A DNA stretch of 22,742 nt, from contig JAOADG010000017.1 in the NCBI GenBank assembly GCA_026417415.1, positions 1 to 22,742 of the forward strand, given 5' to 3'. The position numbers were made by a program, and so were the translations under genes. Shown here piece after piece: positions 1 to 7,111 of this stretch. How positions within the stretch are numbered: position 1 is the stretch's first letter; every line of letters begins with the position of its first letter. The DNA comes from a bacterium. GTDB taxonomy: Bacteria > Electryoneota > JAOADG01. A model generated the notes under the pieces. That model ran no database searches, was not told the DNA's origin, and saw nothing but the letters and a program-made list of their open reading frames with translations.

Positions 1-2
1 AA

Positions 3-188
3 CCACTTGCTTTGATGGAGAGAATTATATTATCTTCAACTAAAGAGGGCGACCTCATCCTTGACCCATTTGCGGGAACGTGTACAACAGCAGTCGCCGC
101 ACAAAAACACAATCGCAGGTTTACGATGATAGAGAAGGATGAAGGGTATGTGAGGGTGGGGGGAAAAAGAATGCTAATGTCTCACTAA
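3..188 (+). CDS. DNA methyltransferase (N4/N6, beta-class), C-terminal fragment
   Basis: The window opens inside this gene; the frame runs from base 3 to TAA at 186-188. The 61 visible residues carry PLALMERII (motif X region), then DPFAGTCTTAVAA (motif I, the S-adenosylmethionine-binding loop), then a short tail with EKDEGYV, typical of the conserved region just after motif I. Motif I close to the C-terminus fits the beta class of amino-methyltransferases, whose catalytic DPPY or SPPY motif lies in the N-terminal half, here outside the window. Such enzymes methylate adenine N6 or cytosine N4, usually in restriction-modification systems. The specificity cannot be read. An insertion sequence starts 22 bp after the stop, and an AT-rich same-strand gene lies beyond it and could be an original partner. 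Confidence 0.87.
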   Translation, partial: PLALMERIILSSTKEGDLILDPFAGTCTTAVAAQKHNRRFTMIEKDEGYVRVGGKRMLMSH

Positions 189-210
189 TTTACGATACAA
201 AAAAGACTTA

Positions 211-223
211 GAGCCTATCCTCA
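211..223 (+). repeat. IS left terminal inverted repeat
   Basis: GAGCCTATCCTCA, preceded by the TA target duplication at 209-210. It pairs with the right end at 1101-1112, with one mismatch and one single-base gap. Confidence 0.75.
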
Positions 224-230
224 ATTAAAC

Positions 231-260
231 TTGACGTGAGAATCTTGTCTTTTTTATCTT
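231..260 (+). promoter_or_regulatory. Candidate sigma-70-like promoter of the IS transposase
   Basis: TTGACG at 231-236 matches the -35 consensus at 5 of 6 bases. TATCTT at 255-260 matches the -10 consensus at 4 of 6, with an 18-bp spacer. A GAGG ribosome-binding site at 277-280 precedes the ATG at 285. Placing a promoter just inside the left end is usual for insertion sequences. It is a sequence match only. Confidence 0.4.
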
Positions 261-284
261 TGGTTGGTTTTTCTTTGAGGCACG

Positions 285-773
285 ATGAGTCACCAACCTT
301 GGATTTTAACAGAAGCTCTTTTGAATCGGATCGAAACTTTACTTTCCACCGGTATCACTCGTAAGCGCAGACGTAAATACAAGCGCAAGCCGGGTGGTGG
401 TAGGAAGCGTGTGGATAACCGTCCCATTTTCGCTGGGATTTTGTATGTGCTTAGTACTGGTTGCCAGTGGCAAGCAATTCCGCGGGAGTTCGGTTCCCCT
501 TCCACGATCCTTCGCCGTTTTCAGGAGTGTCGCGATGCCGTTATCTTTCTGACTCTTTGGAAAGACGGGTTGTCTGAATATGATGAATTGCAAGGGATTG
601 TCTGGGATTGGCAAAGCATCGATGGTGCGATGATCAAGGCGCCGTTGGGCGGCGGTACAACCGGTCGGGACCCGACCGACCGGGGGAAAAAGGAAGCAAA
701 CGTCACGTTTTGGTTGAAGGTCGTGGCGTTCCGATCGGCTTCTTCATCACCGGCGCGAATGTTCACGATGTAA
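285..773 (+). CDS. IS5-family transposase, first frame (orfA)
   Basis: This frame has 162 codons and encodes the N-terminal part of an IS5/IS427-type transposase. It shows the DUF4096-like region, with a basic RRRKYKRKPGGGRK stretch at residues 27-40, then GILYVLSTGCQWQAIP, then the first catalytic aspartate in WQSIDGAMIKA (Asp113). Family members continue with a conserved TDRGK-GSKR-VLVEGRGVP run. Here TDRGKK is in this frame but GSKRHVLVEGRGVP is in the -1 frame, so the last 26 codons or so are probably out-of-frame tail. The start is supported by GAGG four bases upstream of the ATG. On its own the product would lack the second aspartate and the glutamate of the DDE triad. Confidence 0.8.
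   Translation: MSHQPWILTEALLNRIETLLSTGITRKRRRKYKRKPGGGRKRVDNRPIFAGILYVLSTGCQWQAIPREFGSPSTILRRFQECRDAVIFLTLWKDGLSEYDELQGIVWDWQSIDGAMIKAPLGGGTTGRDPTDRGKKEANVTFWLKVVAFRSASSSPARMFTM
683..692 (+). other. Probable -1 programmed frameshift site in the transposase
   Basis: The run GGGGGAAAAAG (682-692) spans the point where the conserved transposase sequence leaves the orfA frame and continues in the -1 frame. In the orfA frame the codons are CGG GGG AAA AAG, which gives the near-canonical slip site G AAA AAG at 686-692. Slippage by one base joins DPTDRGKK to GSKRHVLVEGRGVP and restores the family pattern. IS427-group elements are known to make their transposase by frameshifting. I did not find a clear stimulatory stem-loop. 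Confidence 0.6.
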
Positions 774-1100
774 AGATGTTGGCTGCGGTACTGGATAGTA
801 TCGTGATCGAACGACCGGGTGGAACCGGACTACAGAACCTGTGTGCCGACAATGGATATCGCGGTATCCGTTCTGAAATGACAACTATGGATTGAAACTA
901 TTATCAGCATAACCGTGGTCGTGGTGAAGAAAAAGTAGCGAAGACTGAAGGGTATCGAGCACATCGATGGGTTGTGGAAGCTTGCCATTCCTGGCAAAAT
1001 CGATTCAAAAAACTGCTGGTACGATTCGAAAAACAGGTTGAAAATTATATTGCATTACTACAGTTCGCATGTGCACTGATCCGCTGGCGAAAAGTTATTA

Positions 1101-1112
1101 TGAGATATGCTC
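1101..1112 (-). repeat. IS right terminal inverted repeat
   Basis: Read on the minus strand this is GAGCATATCTCA, the partner of the left repeat. It is followed on the plus strand by TA at 1113-1114. The flanks extend the similarity slightly (ACTTA before the left end, TAAGT after the right end), so the exact boundary could be off by a few bases. Confidence 0.75.
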
Positions 1113-1165
1113 TAAGTTAATTAGTATCAATATTTACATTTATAAACTTATTCCAAGGAGCTATT

Positions 1166-1657
1166 ATGTCACGTAAATATGAAAAGAAAACATATTGGAA
1201 TTTAGTTACAGATGGTTTTGCTTCGTTGGTTTGGCTTAATATATCAGAACAACTATCAAACAGTAACCTGCCTATATCAAATGCATTAGCAAGATATAAA
1301 CAAGATATAGATTCAAATCATCAATTTAGTTTATTCAATCCAGGAATTCTATTTGCTTACTCTTATATTGCATTAGTTTATCCTGTTGTGACAAACAAAG
1401 ACGAATTTCTAAACAATTTCAATTTAGACTATAGAGAATTTAAAATAATAAAACAAAAAGATAGATCTAAAAGCTTATTACGGTATTTGAGTCACTCCAT
1501 TTCACATGGAGAGTTCATACTATCTGATGATTTACTTATTACTTTTTATTGTTCAAGTGCTGATGAAATCGAATTCGAAGCAGCTATAAAATTAAGTGAT
1601 TTTGGTAAGTTTTTAAATAATTTTGTTTTGCAAGCAGTTAAAATCATTAGAAAATAA
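1166..1657 (+). CDS. Hypothetical AT-rich protein with a degenerate HEPN-like motif
   Basis: I do not recognise the family of this 163-residue protein. The start is well supported by AAGGAGC six bases before the ATG. The predicted protein is soluble and mostly helical, with no signal peptide or clear membrane segment. Residues 104-117, LLRYLSHSISHGEF, resemble the end of HEPN RNase or toxin domains, where R(N/H)xxxH is followed by G. Here the catalytic arginine position is serine (Ser109-His110...His114). Codon use is far more AT-rich than in the neighbouring housekeeping genes, which suggests acquisition by transfer. It lies downstream of a DNA methyltransferase, separated only by the insertion sequence, so a defence role is possible but unproven. 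Its stop directly abuts the stop of the convergent nfo gene. Confidence 0.65.
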   Translation: MSRKYEKKTYWNLVTDGFASLVWLNISEQLSNSNLPISNALARYKQDIDSNHQFSLFNPGILFAYSYIALVYPVVTNKDEFLNNFNLDYREFKIIKQKDRSKSLLRYLSHSISHGEFILSDDLLITFYCSSADEIEFEAAIKLSDFGKFLNNFVLQAVKIIRK

Positions 1658-2497
1658 CTACGTTTTTAATCCACGCAAGAGCTCAAGGTTCTTGAGGTAG
1701 CCGTCCTCAGCGCTGGGGGTTTCTAAGATGGCGGGAGTATCGGAAAAGCGAGGGTCGTGAACCAGATAACGGAATGGCTCTAAACCCAGTGTGCCACTCC
1801 CAATTTCATCGTGACGATCTACACGCGAAGCCAACGGTTTTTTCGAATCGTTGAAATGAAATGCTTTGAGGTGTTGTAATCCTATTACCGCATCAAACTC
1901 TTGCATCACTGCTTCGTATCGCTGCACAATGTCGTAACCTGCACTATAGGTATGACACGTATCAAAACAGATTCCCACCCGTTCTGGCTCGTGCACAAGA
2001 TTGCGAATCATAGCAAGATGTTCAAAACGATACCCTAAATTGGTCCCTTGACCTGCAGTGGTTTCAAGAAGAACCATAGTACGATACCCTTTAAGTTGGG
2101 AAAAAATGTGGTTGAGGGAGTAAGCAATTTCCCGTAACCCCCACTCTTCTCCTTGCTGCAAATGTGAACCGGGATGGGTCACTAAATACGGGATTCCCAA
2201 CGCTTCGCACCTTTCCAACTCATCTATGAAAGAAGCAATAGATTTTTTTCGATTCCCTTCATCGGGAGCACAAAGATTGATGAGGTAACTATCGTGCACA
2301 GTAGTATGACGGGCTTCAATCCCATTTGCTTTAAGCCCCCGTTTCCAGCCCTGAATGGTGCTGTCGGTCAACGGTTTACCAGTCCATTGATTTTGGTTTT
2401 TGGCAAAGATCTGAATGGCTTGACAAGTTAACTCTTTTGCACGAGCAGGGGCTTGCTCAATACCACCCGCAGTTGAAATGTGTGCACCTAAAATCAT
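1658..2497 (-). CDS. nfo: Endonuclease IV (AP endonuclease)
   Basis: This 279-residue protein, the usual length, is a TIM-barrel enzyme with a trinuclear zinc site. It cleaves the phosphodiester bond 5' of abasic sites and removes 3'-blocking groups in base-excision repair. All metal ligands of the family are visible at expected spacing: His68, His108, Glu145 (LLETTAGQG), Asp179 and His182 (CFDTCHTYSAGYD), His214 (HFNDSK), Asp227 and His229 (DRHDEIGSG), and Glu259 (ILETPS). The N-terminus GAHISTAGG is also typical. GGAGAAG lies just upstream of the ATG. The gene follows purA by 27 bp on the same strand and is probably its downstream partner in one transcript. Confidence 0.97.
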   Translation of the reverse strand: MILGAHISTAGGIEQAPARAKELTCQAIQIFAKNQNQWTGKPLTDSTIQGWKRGLKANGIEARHTTVHDSYLINLCAPDEGNRKKSIASFIDELERCEALGIPYLVTHPGSHLQQGEEWGLREIAYSLNHIFSQLKGYRTMVLLETTAGQGTNLGYRFEHLAMIRNLVHEPERVGICFDTCHTYSAGYDIVQRYEAVMQEFDAVIGLQHLKAFHFNDSKKPLASRVDRHDEIGSGTLGLEPFRYLVHDPRFSDTPAILETPSAEDGYLKNLELLRGLKT

Positions 2498-2524
2498 CTT
2501 TCTTCTCCGCTTAGACCCACTGCT

Positions 2525-3790
2525 TTATCGGACGATGGTTTCATCTCTTTTTTCGCCCACACTGATGTATTTTACAGGCGTTTGGGTTAGTTGTTCAATC
2601 ATTTGAATGTAATTTTGTGCCGCTTTAGGTAGTGCCTCAAAGGTACGACAATGATGGATAGGTCCCTCCCACCCCTCAACCGTTTCGTAAATGGGTTTGA
2701 CTTGCGCTAAAATCTGCCCATCTGTTGGGAACTCAGTGGTTAGACCATAGGGGGTATCATAAGCAGTACAATAGTGAATCTTCGGAAAACCACATAAAAT
2801 ATCCAATTTAGTGATTGCCCATGCGGTCAATCCATTCACTCGGACGGCATAGTTTGCCACCACATTATCCCACCACCCACAACGACGGGGACGTCCTGTG
2901 GTAGAGCCAAACTCCGAACCATAATGACGCAACTGTTCACCTATCTCACTCGTCTCTTCAGTAGGAAATGGACCATTCCCTACCCGCGTTACGTATGCTT
3001 TTGCTACACCAATCACCTCGGTTAAATGTTTAGGACCCAGCCCCAATCCTGCAGATGCACCACCAGCAATCGATTCAGAAGAGGTAACGAACGGATAAGT
3101 TCCAAAATTGATATCCAACAAAGTCCCTTGCGCCCCCTCTAATAAAATGTTTTTACCTTGCTTTAATCCAAAATTTAACTCAAGCGAAACATCGCGTATC
3201 CACCGTGCAATCTTTGTACGAAGTGGGAGAATTTCATCAAGTACAGTTTGAATATCCATGGGTGATTCGCCGTAAACCTGTTTTAATTGGTGATTCATTC
3301 GCTCACATTCGGCTTTCAAACGTGCAGTTAAGTGCGACTCATTGGAAAAATCACCTATTCGGATCCCAAAACGTGCGTATTTATCGGTATAAGCAGGTCC
3401 AATCCCTCTTTTTGTGGTACCAATTTTTGCAACCTTTTCTTGAGCTGCATCTAAACGTTGATGATAGGAAAAAATGCAATGTGCCCGCGGATCAAGAAAT
3501 AGACGACCCTCCACCTCTATCCCCCGTGCTACTAATCCATCCACTTCCTTTAATAAAACGATCGGGTCAATCACCACCCCTGCACCCAAAAGGTTGATGG
3601 TTTTCGGGTTTAGGATACCGGATGGAATATGATGCAAAACAAACTTTTCGTTTTTTACAACAACCGTATGCCCAGCATTGGGACCACCCCCCCATCGGGC
3701 GATTATGTCTGCATTCTCAGCAAGGAGGTCAACGATTTTGCCTTTGCCTTCATCGCCCCATTGCGCACCAACCACTGTACAAACTGACAT
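2525..3790 (-). CDS. purA: Adenylosuccinate synthetase
   Basis: The 421-residue cytosolic enzyme joins IMP and aspartate, using GTP, to make adenylosuccinate, the first committed step to AMP. The N-terminus has the GDEGKGK loop with catalytic Asp13, and RWGGGPNAGHT with catalytic His41. Further on are IGTTKRGIGPAY, the LLEGAQGTLLDI segment, the TSSESIAGGA stretch, TGRPRRCGW, and NGLTAWAITKLDIL near the GTP-binding end. I chose ATG at 3790: the strong GGAGGAG Shine-Dalgarno sits three bases before it, whereas an in-frame GTG at 3802 overlaps that very Shine-Dalgarno. A hairpin separates the gene from secF upstream; nfo follows closely. Confidence 0.97.
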   Translation of the reverse strand: MSVCTVVGAQWGDEGKGKIVDLLAENADIIARWGGGPNAGHTVVVKNEKFVLHHIPSGILNPKTINLLGAGVVIDPIVLLKEVDGLVARGIEVEGRLFLDPRAHCIFSYHQRLDAAQEKVAKIGTTKRGIGPAYTDKYARFGIRIGDFSNESHLTARLKAECERMNHQLKQVYGESPMDIQTVLDEILPLRTKIARWIRDVSLELNFGLKQGKNILLEGAQGTLLDINFGTYPFVTSSESIAGGASAGLGLGPKHLTEVIGVAKAYVTRVGNGPFPTEETSEIGEQLRHYGSEFGSTTGRPRRCGWWDNVVANYAVRVNGLTAWAITKLDILCGFPKIHYCTAYDTPYGLTTEFPTDGQILAQVKPIYETVEGWEGPIHHCRTFEALPKAAQNYIQMIEQLTQTPVKYISVGEKRDETIVR

Positions 3791-3809
3791 TTGCTCCTCC
3801 ACAAGAAAC

Positions 3810-3831
3810 GGGCGGACCGTAAAGCCCGCCC
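3810..3831 (-). terminator. GC-rich hairpin between secF and purA
   Basis: GGGCGG at 3810-3815 pairs perfectly with CCGCCC at 3826-3831 around a 10-base loop. It lies just after the secF stop and before purA on the transcribed minus strand. On that strand the following bases are GTTTCTTG, a poor U-tract, so it is a weak terminator, an attenuator or a processing/stability element. Confidence 0.45.
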
Positions 3832-3860
3832 ATTAAAAACAACCAACCAAATCCACCCCG

Positions 3861-4847
3861 TTAAGCGGCAATTCGCTTTTTTGCCCCTTTCTTTTCCATC
3901 TTCTTTCCGATGTTCTTGACCCCAGAGTCCACAATTAACGATGAAGCCACAAATATTGAAGAGTAGGTACCAAAGGTAACCCCGAATATCATCACCACTA
4001 CAAAATCGTGAACCACCGGCCCGCCCGTAAAGAATAGCACCAACAAAGATAACAATACCGTCCCTGCTGTGATGGTGGTTCGTGAAAGGGTTTCGTTTAT
4101 GGAACGATTGATGATGTCCACAATAGGTTCACCATGCCGCTTCATAAAGTTTTCACGAATTCTATCGTACACCACAATGGTATCGTTGATTGAGTACCCT
4201 AAAATGGTCAGTAATGCTGCTACGGTTTGCATGGAATACTCAATTCCCATAATATTCATATACCCCGAGGTGATGAACACGTCGTGAATCAAAGCAATGG
4301 TTGCACCTACACCAAAAATCCATTCAAACCGCCACCATAAGTAAATCATAATCAGCAAAGCAGTCACGATAATGGCATAAAATGCAGCAAACATCAATTC
4401 ACGGCCGATTTTGGGTCCAACGCTTTGGGTTTGTCTCAATTCCACATGCACCGGTTTCAGTTTTTCTGCTACCGCACGTTCAATCTTGTTTGCGACTTCA
4501 GTGATGGTTCCTACATCGGTGGACTTAATACGGACCAAAATATCCATATTGCCTTCAATATCGGTGATGGTCTTGACCTCTGCATCTTTGTAACCCAAAT
4601 TGCTCAGGGCTTCACGAATGGGTTGTTCCGATACATTTGACGTGGGTCGTAAAGTGATTTCCATCCCACCACGAAAGTCAATGGAAAGATGGACTCCGAA
4701 GATAAAATAGGAAAAAATAGCAATCACGATACAGGTACCACTAAAAAAGTAAGCACCTTTACGCCATTTCATAAATGGAAAATTGACTTTCTTAAAAAAA
4801 GAAAAGAATTTTACTCTGGGTGTGGTACTTGTGGATGTAGTATTCAT
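3861..4847 (-). CDS. secF: Protein translocase subunit SecF
   Basis: SecF is the RND-type partner of SecD. In the inner membrane the pair uses the proton-motive force to help pull proteins out of the SecYEG channel. The 328-residue protein has a cytoplasmic N-terminus, a first membrane helix around residues 33-52 and the conserved SIDFRGGMEITL just after it. A periplasmic domain follows, then a five-helix bundle that includes TILGYSINDTIVVYDRIREN, the SecF signature. The family's NRSINETLSRT segment is also present. The C-terminus is Lys-rich. It lies 28 bp downstream of secD on the same strand, the normal order. Its Shine-Dalgarno is weak, which fits coupling to secD. Confidence 0.96.
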   Translation of the reverse strand: MNTTSTSTTPRVKFFSFFKKVNFPFMKWRKGAYFFSGTCIVIAIFSYFIFGVHLSIDFRGGMEITLRPTSNVSEQPIREALSNLGYKDAEVKTITDIEGNMDILVRIKSTDVGTITEVANKIERAVAEKLKPVHVELRQTQSVGPKIGRELMFAAFYAIIVTALLIMIYLWWRFEWIFGVGATIALIHDVFITSGYMNIMGIEYSMQTVAALLTILGYSINDTIVVYDRIRENFMKRHGEPIVDIINRSINETLSRTTITAGTVLLSLLVLFFTGGPVVHDFVVVMIFGVTFGTYSSIFVASSLIVDSGVKNIGKKMEKKGAKKRIAA

Positions 4848-4875
4848 TCGTTTTACCGTTCTTTCTATTAACTAA

Positions 4876-6891
4876 TTATACTGATAATGTTTTTGGTGTA
4901 AACTTGTAAAGAATAAAATCCAGAATGGCTCTGGACATGTAAAGCGCTGTAAACATTGAAACAATGATCCCAATAATCAAGGTAGTCGCAAATCCTTTCA
5001 CCGGTCCTGTACCAAATTGGTAAAGGGCGAATCCTGAAAACAAAGTGGTTAAGTTGCTGTCAAAAATGGTGATAAACGCTCGTTCAAATCCAGCTTTGAC
5101 GGCATGGGTAGGTGTTTTTCCACTTAACAATTCTTCGCGAATTCGTTCGTAAATCAGCACATTCGCATCCACCGCCATACCCATCGTTAATACCAACCCC
5201 GCAATACCGGGTACCGTGAGCGTGGCTTGAAATAAAGCAAGGATCGCCATCACCATTGCAATGTTCACGATAATAGCAAAACTAGCAACCGCACCAGATA
5301 AACGATAATAGAAAATCATAAATAAAGAGATAACGACAAATGCTAAAATGAAACTCTTTTTGCCTGCTTCAATTGAATCTCTTCCAAGTGACGGTCCAAC
5401 AGTACGCTCTTCAATCACTTCTACCGGTGCTGGTAATGCCCCTGCACGAAGTACTATGGCTAAATCATTGGCTTCTTCAATACTGGCAGAACCTTCAATC
5501 ACTCCGCGTCCGTCCGGAATGCGGCTACGGATGGTAGGTGCCATATGCACAATATTGTCCAATACAATCGCCATCCGCTTTCCGATATTGGCACCGGTGA
5601 CCCGTGCAAACACCCTTCTTCCTTCATTGTTCAATTCAAATTGAACATCCGGCGCACCAGCAGTACGACCACCTAAAGATACACGTGCATCTACCAAGCC
5701 ACTACCGGTCATTTCTGCTTTTCTGTTTACCAAATACAAGGGGATATAGGTTTCAGCACCTACTTGTTCCGGCATCTTTCCCCACAAAAATTCAACATCC
5801 ATCGGAATAGAATTTTTTACTTTTTCCATTCCGAGCAGCTGTTGGACGCGCTTCACATCTTTTTTCGGAACAGCAATGGAACCACGAACATTTCTTAATA
5901 GTGAAGTAAACGGTTTTTTGATATTGAGAGCCGTGTCCGTCGTGGCTTTTGTTGTTTGACCAAACAATGTATCAATCTGGGTAACAGTAGTATCTTTCTT
6001 TGTGGTATCCTGTTTTGTAGTATCCAGGTTTGCTTGTTCAGTTGCTATTTTTGTAGTATCCAAACCAAGTTCTTGTGAAACAATTTGATCTATATCTTGT
6101 AAAATCCTTTCTACTCGATCCCCTTCAATTAACATCTTGAATTCAAGTAGTGCGGTTTTACCAATCAGGTCTCTTGCACGTTGCGGATCTTGCACGCCCG
6201 GCAATTCTAACACGATTCTACGATCCCCTTGTCTGGTAATGTTTGGTTCAGAAACACCAAATTGGTCAATTCGGTTTCGTAAAATTTCCAAAGAACGTTT
6301 GACCGCATCTTCATTGGCTTTTTTAACAAATTCCAGTGCTTGATCTTCCGATAAACCACTTCCAAAATAACGGTTCAACGGAACTTTTCGTTCATTTAAT
6401 TTTTTTTGTAATGCGGCGATGACATCCAAATCAGGATTGGCTTTGGTTTCTTTTCTCAATTCTCGAATAACCATTTGAAATACTTCGTCTTTGGAACGTG
6501 CAATGTTCTCAATGAGGGTAACCGCATCCACTTCCATTACCAAGTACATTCCCCCTTGAAGATCCAACCCTCTTTTAATCGCGGTTCCACGAACTTTGTC
6601 CATTGAATTTCTTAATTCACCACGGATGTAATCCACCAGTTCGCTTGCTTTTTTAGCATTTTCAGGTGAAGTGGCTCTTCGCTGTATTTCACTTTTCAAG
6701 TCAATTTCATCCCGATAGACCGTGGATACTATTTCACCTCGGGTCATATTGGAGAGCTGTACCAATTCGGTGATTTTACTGGCTTCTACATCGGTCAGCT
6801 GATTAAAACGATAGGATGGATATAAATAGTAAATTGTTCCGGCAAATACGATCAAGATGAGAATCCACCGACTCAATAGATTTGTTTTCAT
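4876..6891 (-). CDS. secD: Protein translocase subunit SecD
   Basis: SecD forms the proton-driven SecDF export motor. The 671-residue protein has an N-terminal membrane helix (about residues 8-26), GLDLQGGMYLVMEV at 108-121 (family signature), a large periplasmic P1 region with LRNRIDQFGVSEP and IVLELPGV, then RAGALPAPVEVIEERTVGPS before the membrane bundle with GMAVDANVLIYERIREEL. Residues 278-320 form an Asp/Thr/Lys-rich insert with repeated DTT units, absent from short SecD proteins such as those of many proteobacteria. Similar Thr-Asp linkers are, to my knowledge, common in FCB-group proteins. The gene is separate from secF, unlike the fused SecDF of most Bacteroidota. Start: ATG with a GAGG eight bases upstream. 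Confidence 0.96.
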   Translation of the reverse strand: MKTNLLSRWILILIVFAGTIYYLYPSYRFNQLTDVEASKITELVQLSNMTRGEIVSTVYRDEIDLKSEIQRRATSPENAKKASELVDYIRGELRNSMDKVRGTAIKRGLDLQGGMYLVMEVDAVTLIENIARSKDEVFQMVIRELRKETKANPDLDVIAALQKKLNERKVPLNRYFGSGLSEDQALEFVKKANEDAVKRSLEILRNRIDQFGVSEPNITRQGDRRIVLELPGVQDPQRARDLIGKTALLEFKMLIEGDRVERILQDIDQIVSQELGLDTTKIATEQANLDTTKQDTTKKDTTVTQIDTLFGQTTKATTDTALNIKKPFTSLLRNVRGSIAVPKKDVKRVQQLLGMEKVKNSIPMDVEFLWGKMPEQVGAETYIPLYLVNRKAEMTGSGLVDARVSLGGRTAGAPDVQFELNNEGRRVFARVTGANIGKRMAIVLDNIVHMAPTIRSRIPDGRGVIEGSASIEEANDLAIVLRAGALPAPVEVIEERTVGPSLGRDSIEAGKKSFILAFVVISLFMIFYYRLSGAVASFAIIVNIAMVMAILALFQATLTVPGIAGLVLTMGMAVDANVLIYERIREELLSGKTPTHAVKAGFERAFITIFDSNLTTLFSGFALYQFGTGPVKGFATTLIIGIIVSMFTALYMSRAILDFILYKFTPKTLSV
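5986..6060 (-). repeat. Degenerate DTTK-coding repeat inside secD
   Basis: Codons for four Asp-Thr-Thr units (residues 278-280, 290-292, 295-297 and 300-302) are spaced by short Lys/Gln-rich stretches. On the plus strand this shows as recurring TTTGTAGTATCC-like copies. The copies have diverged, so it is an old coding repeat and not a recent expansion. Confidence 0.7.
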
Positions 6892-6961
6892 TACAATTGC
6901 CTCGAATTTAAATGGTTAGGTTCGATCTTTATGTTTCAGAATGTAAAATTCAAACTTGGTT

Positions 6962-6990
6962 AAGATATAGGTTTCTTCTTTGAAAGGCAA
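6962..6990 (-). promoter_or_regulatory. Tentative promoter for the secD transcript
   Basis: In the gap between divergent secD and the small basic gene, the minus strand reads TTGCCT (6985-6990), a 17-bp spacer and TATCTT (6962-6967). Each hexamer matches the sigma-70 consensus at 4 of 6 positions. It lies about 70 bp before the secD ATG. The same region holds a short inverted repeat, AAGGC/GCCTT. If the organism uses a Bacteroidota-type promoter code this match would mean little. Confidence 0.25.
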
Positions 6991-7111
6991 CTCGCCTTGA
7001 AAACAGAATTATTGAAGTTTTACTTTCAAGAAACTCCATTCAACAGGTCTTGCTTTCAGGTTGGTTCGTTTCTATATTGCCAAGCATTGTATCAAAAGAA
7101 TGAGGAGCACC

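Larger units (their letters stand above)
211..1112 (+). mobile_element. IS5-family (IS427-like) insertion sequence, 902 bp
   Basis: The element begins GAGCCTATCCTCA at 211. It ends at 1112 with the inverted copy, which reads GAGCATATCTCA on the minus strand: 11 of 12 positions match with one gap. The dinucleotide TA flanks both ends (209-210 and 1113-1114), which fits the TA target duplication of the IS427 group. Inside are two overlapping transposase frames in -1 relation. The first has the DUF4096-type N-terminus of IS5 transposases, and the joined product has the DDE layout. The reading frame for the last transposase segment runs past the element edge into flanking DNA. An in-frame TGA suggests this copy is dead, or needs readthrough. 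Confidence 0.85.
608..1120 (+). pseudogene. IS5-family transposase, second frame (orfB), interrupted by TGA
   Basis: This is the catalytic C-terminal part of the transposase, in the -1 frame relative to orfA. After the shift near 690 it reads GSKRHVLVEGRGVPIGFF, ITGANVHDVK and CADNGY (second catalytic Asp). It then meets TGA at 893-895. The same frame continues with no other stop as NYYQHNRGRGEEK, then RWVVEACHSWQNRF with the third catalytic residue (Glu), then LVRFEKQVENYIALLQFACAL, to TAA at 1118-1120. Without readthrough of the TGA the protein lacks the catalytic glutamate, so this copy is probably inactive. The terminal TAA lies six bases beyond the element's TA flank. The ATG at 608 is only the first in frame and is probably not used. 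Confidence 0.75.

Noticed and set aside
3-188. Calling a complete restriction-modification system at the left end
   Set aside because: Only the methyltransferase tail is present, and no recognisable nuclease motif such as PD-ExK or HNH is seen in the 163-residue neighbour.
3791-3802. GTG start extending PurA by four residues (MEEQ)
   Set aside because: The GTG and the following codons are the GGAGGAG ribosome-binding site of the ATG at 3790, and PurA alignment (Asp13, His41) fits the ATG.
5348-5644. Plus-strand open frame of 98 codons opposite secD
   Set aside because: It lies fully inside the conserved membrane region of secD on the other strand. It has no Shine-Dalgarno and its composition is that of a shadow frame.
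5986-6060. secD repeat as a mobile or CRISPR-like repeat
   Set aside because: The copies are short, degenerate, in frame and code for Asp-Thr-Thr units, so it is a coding low-complexity region.
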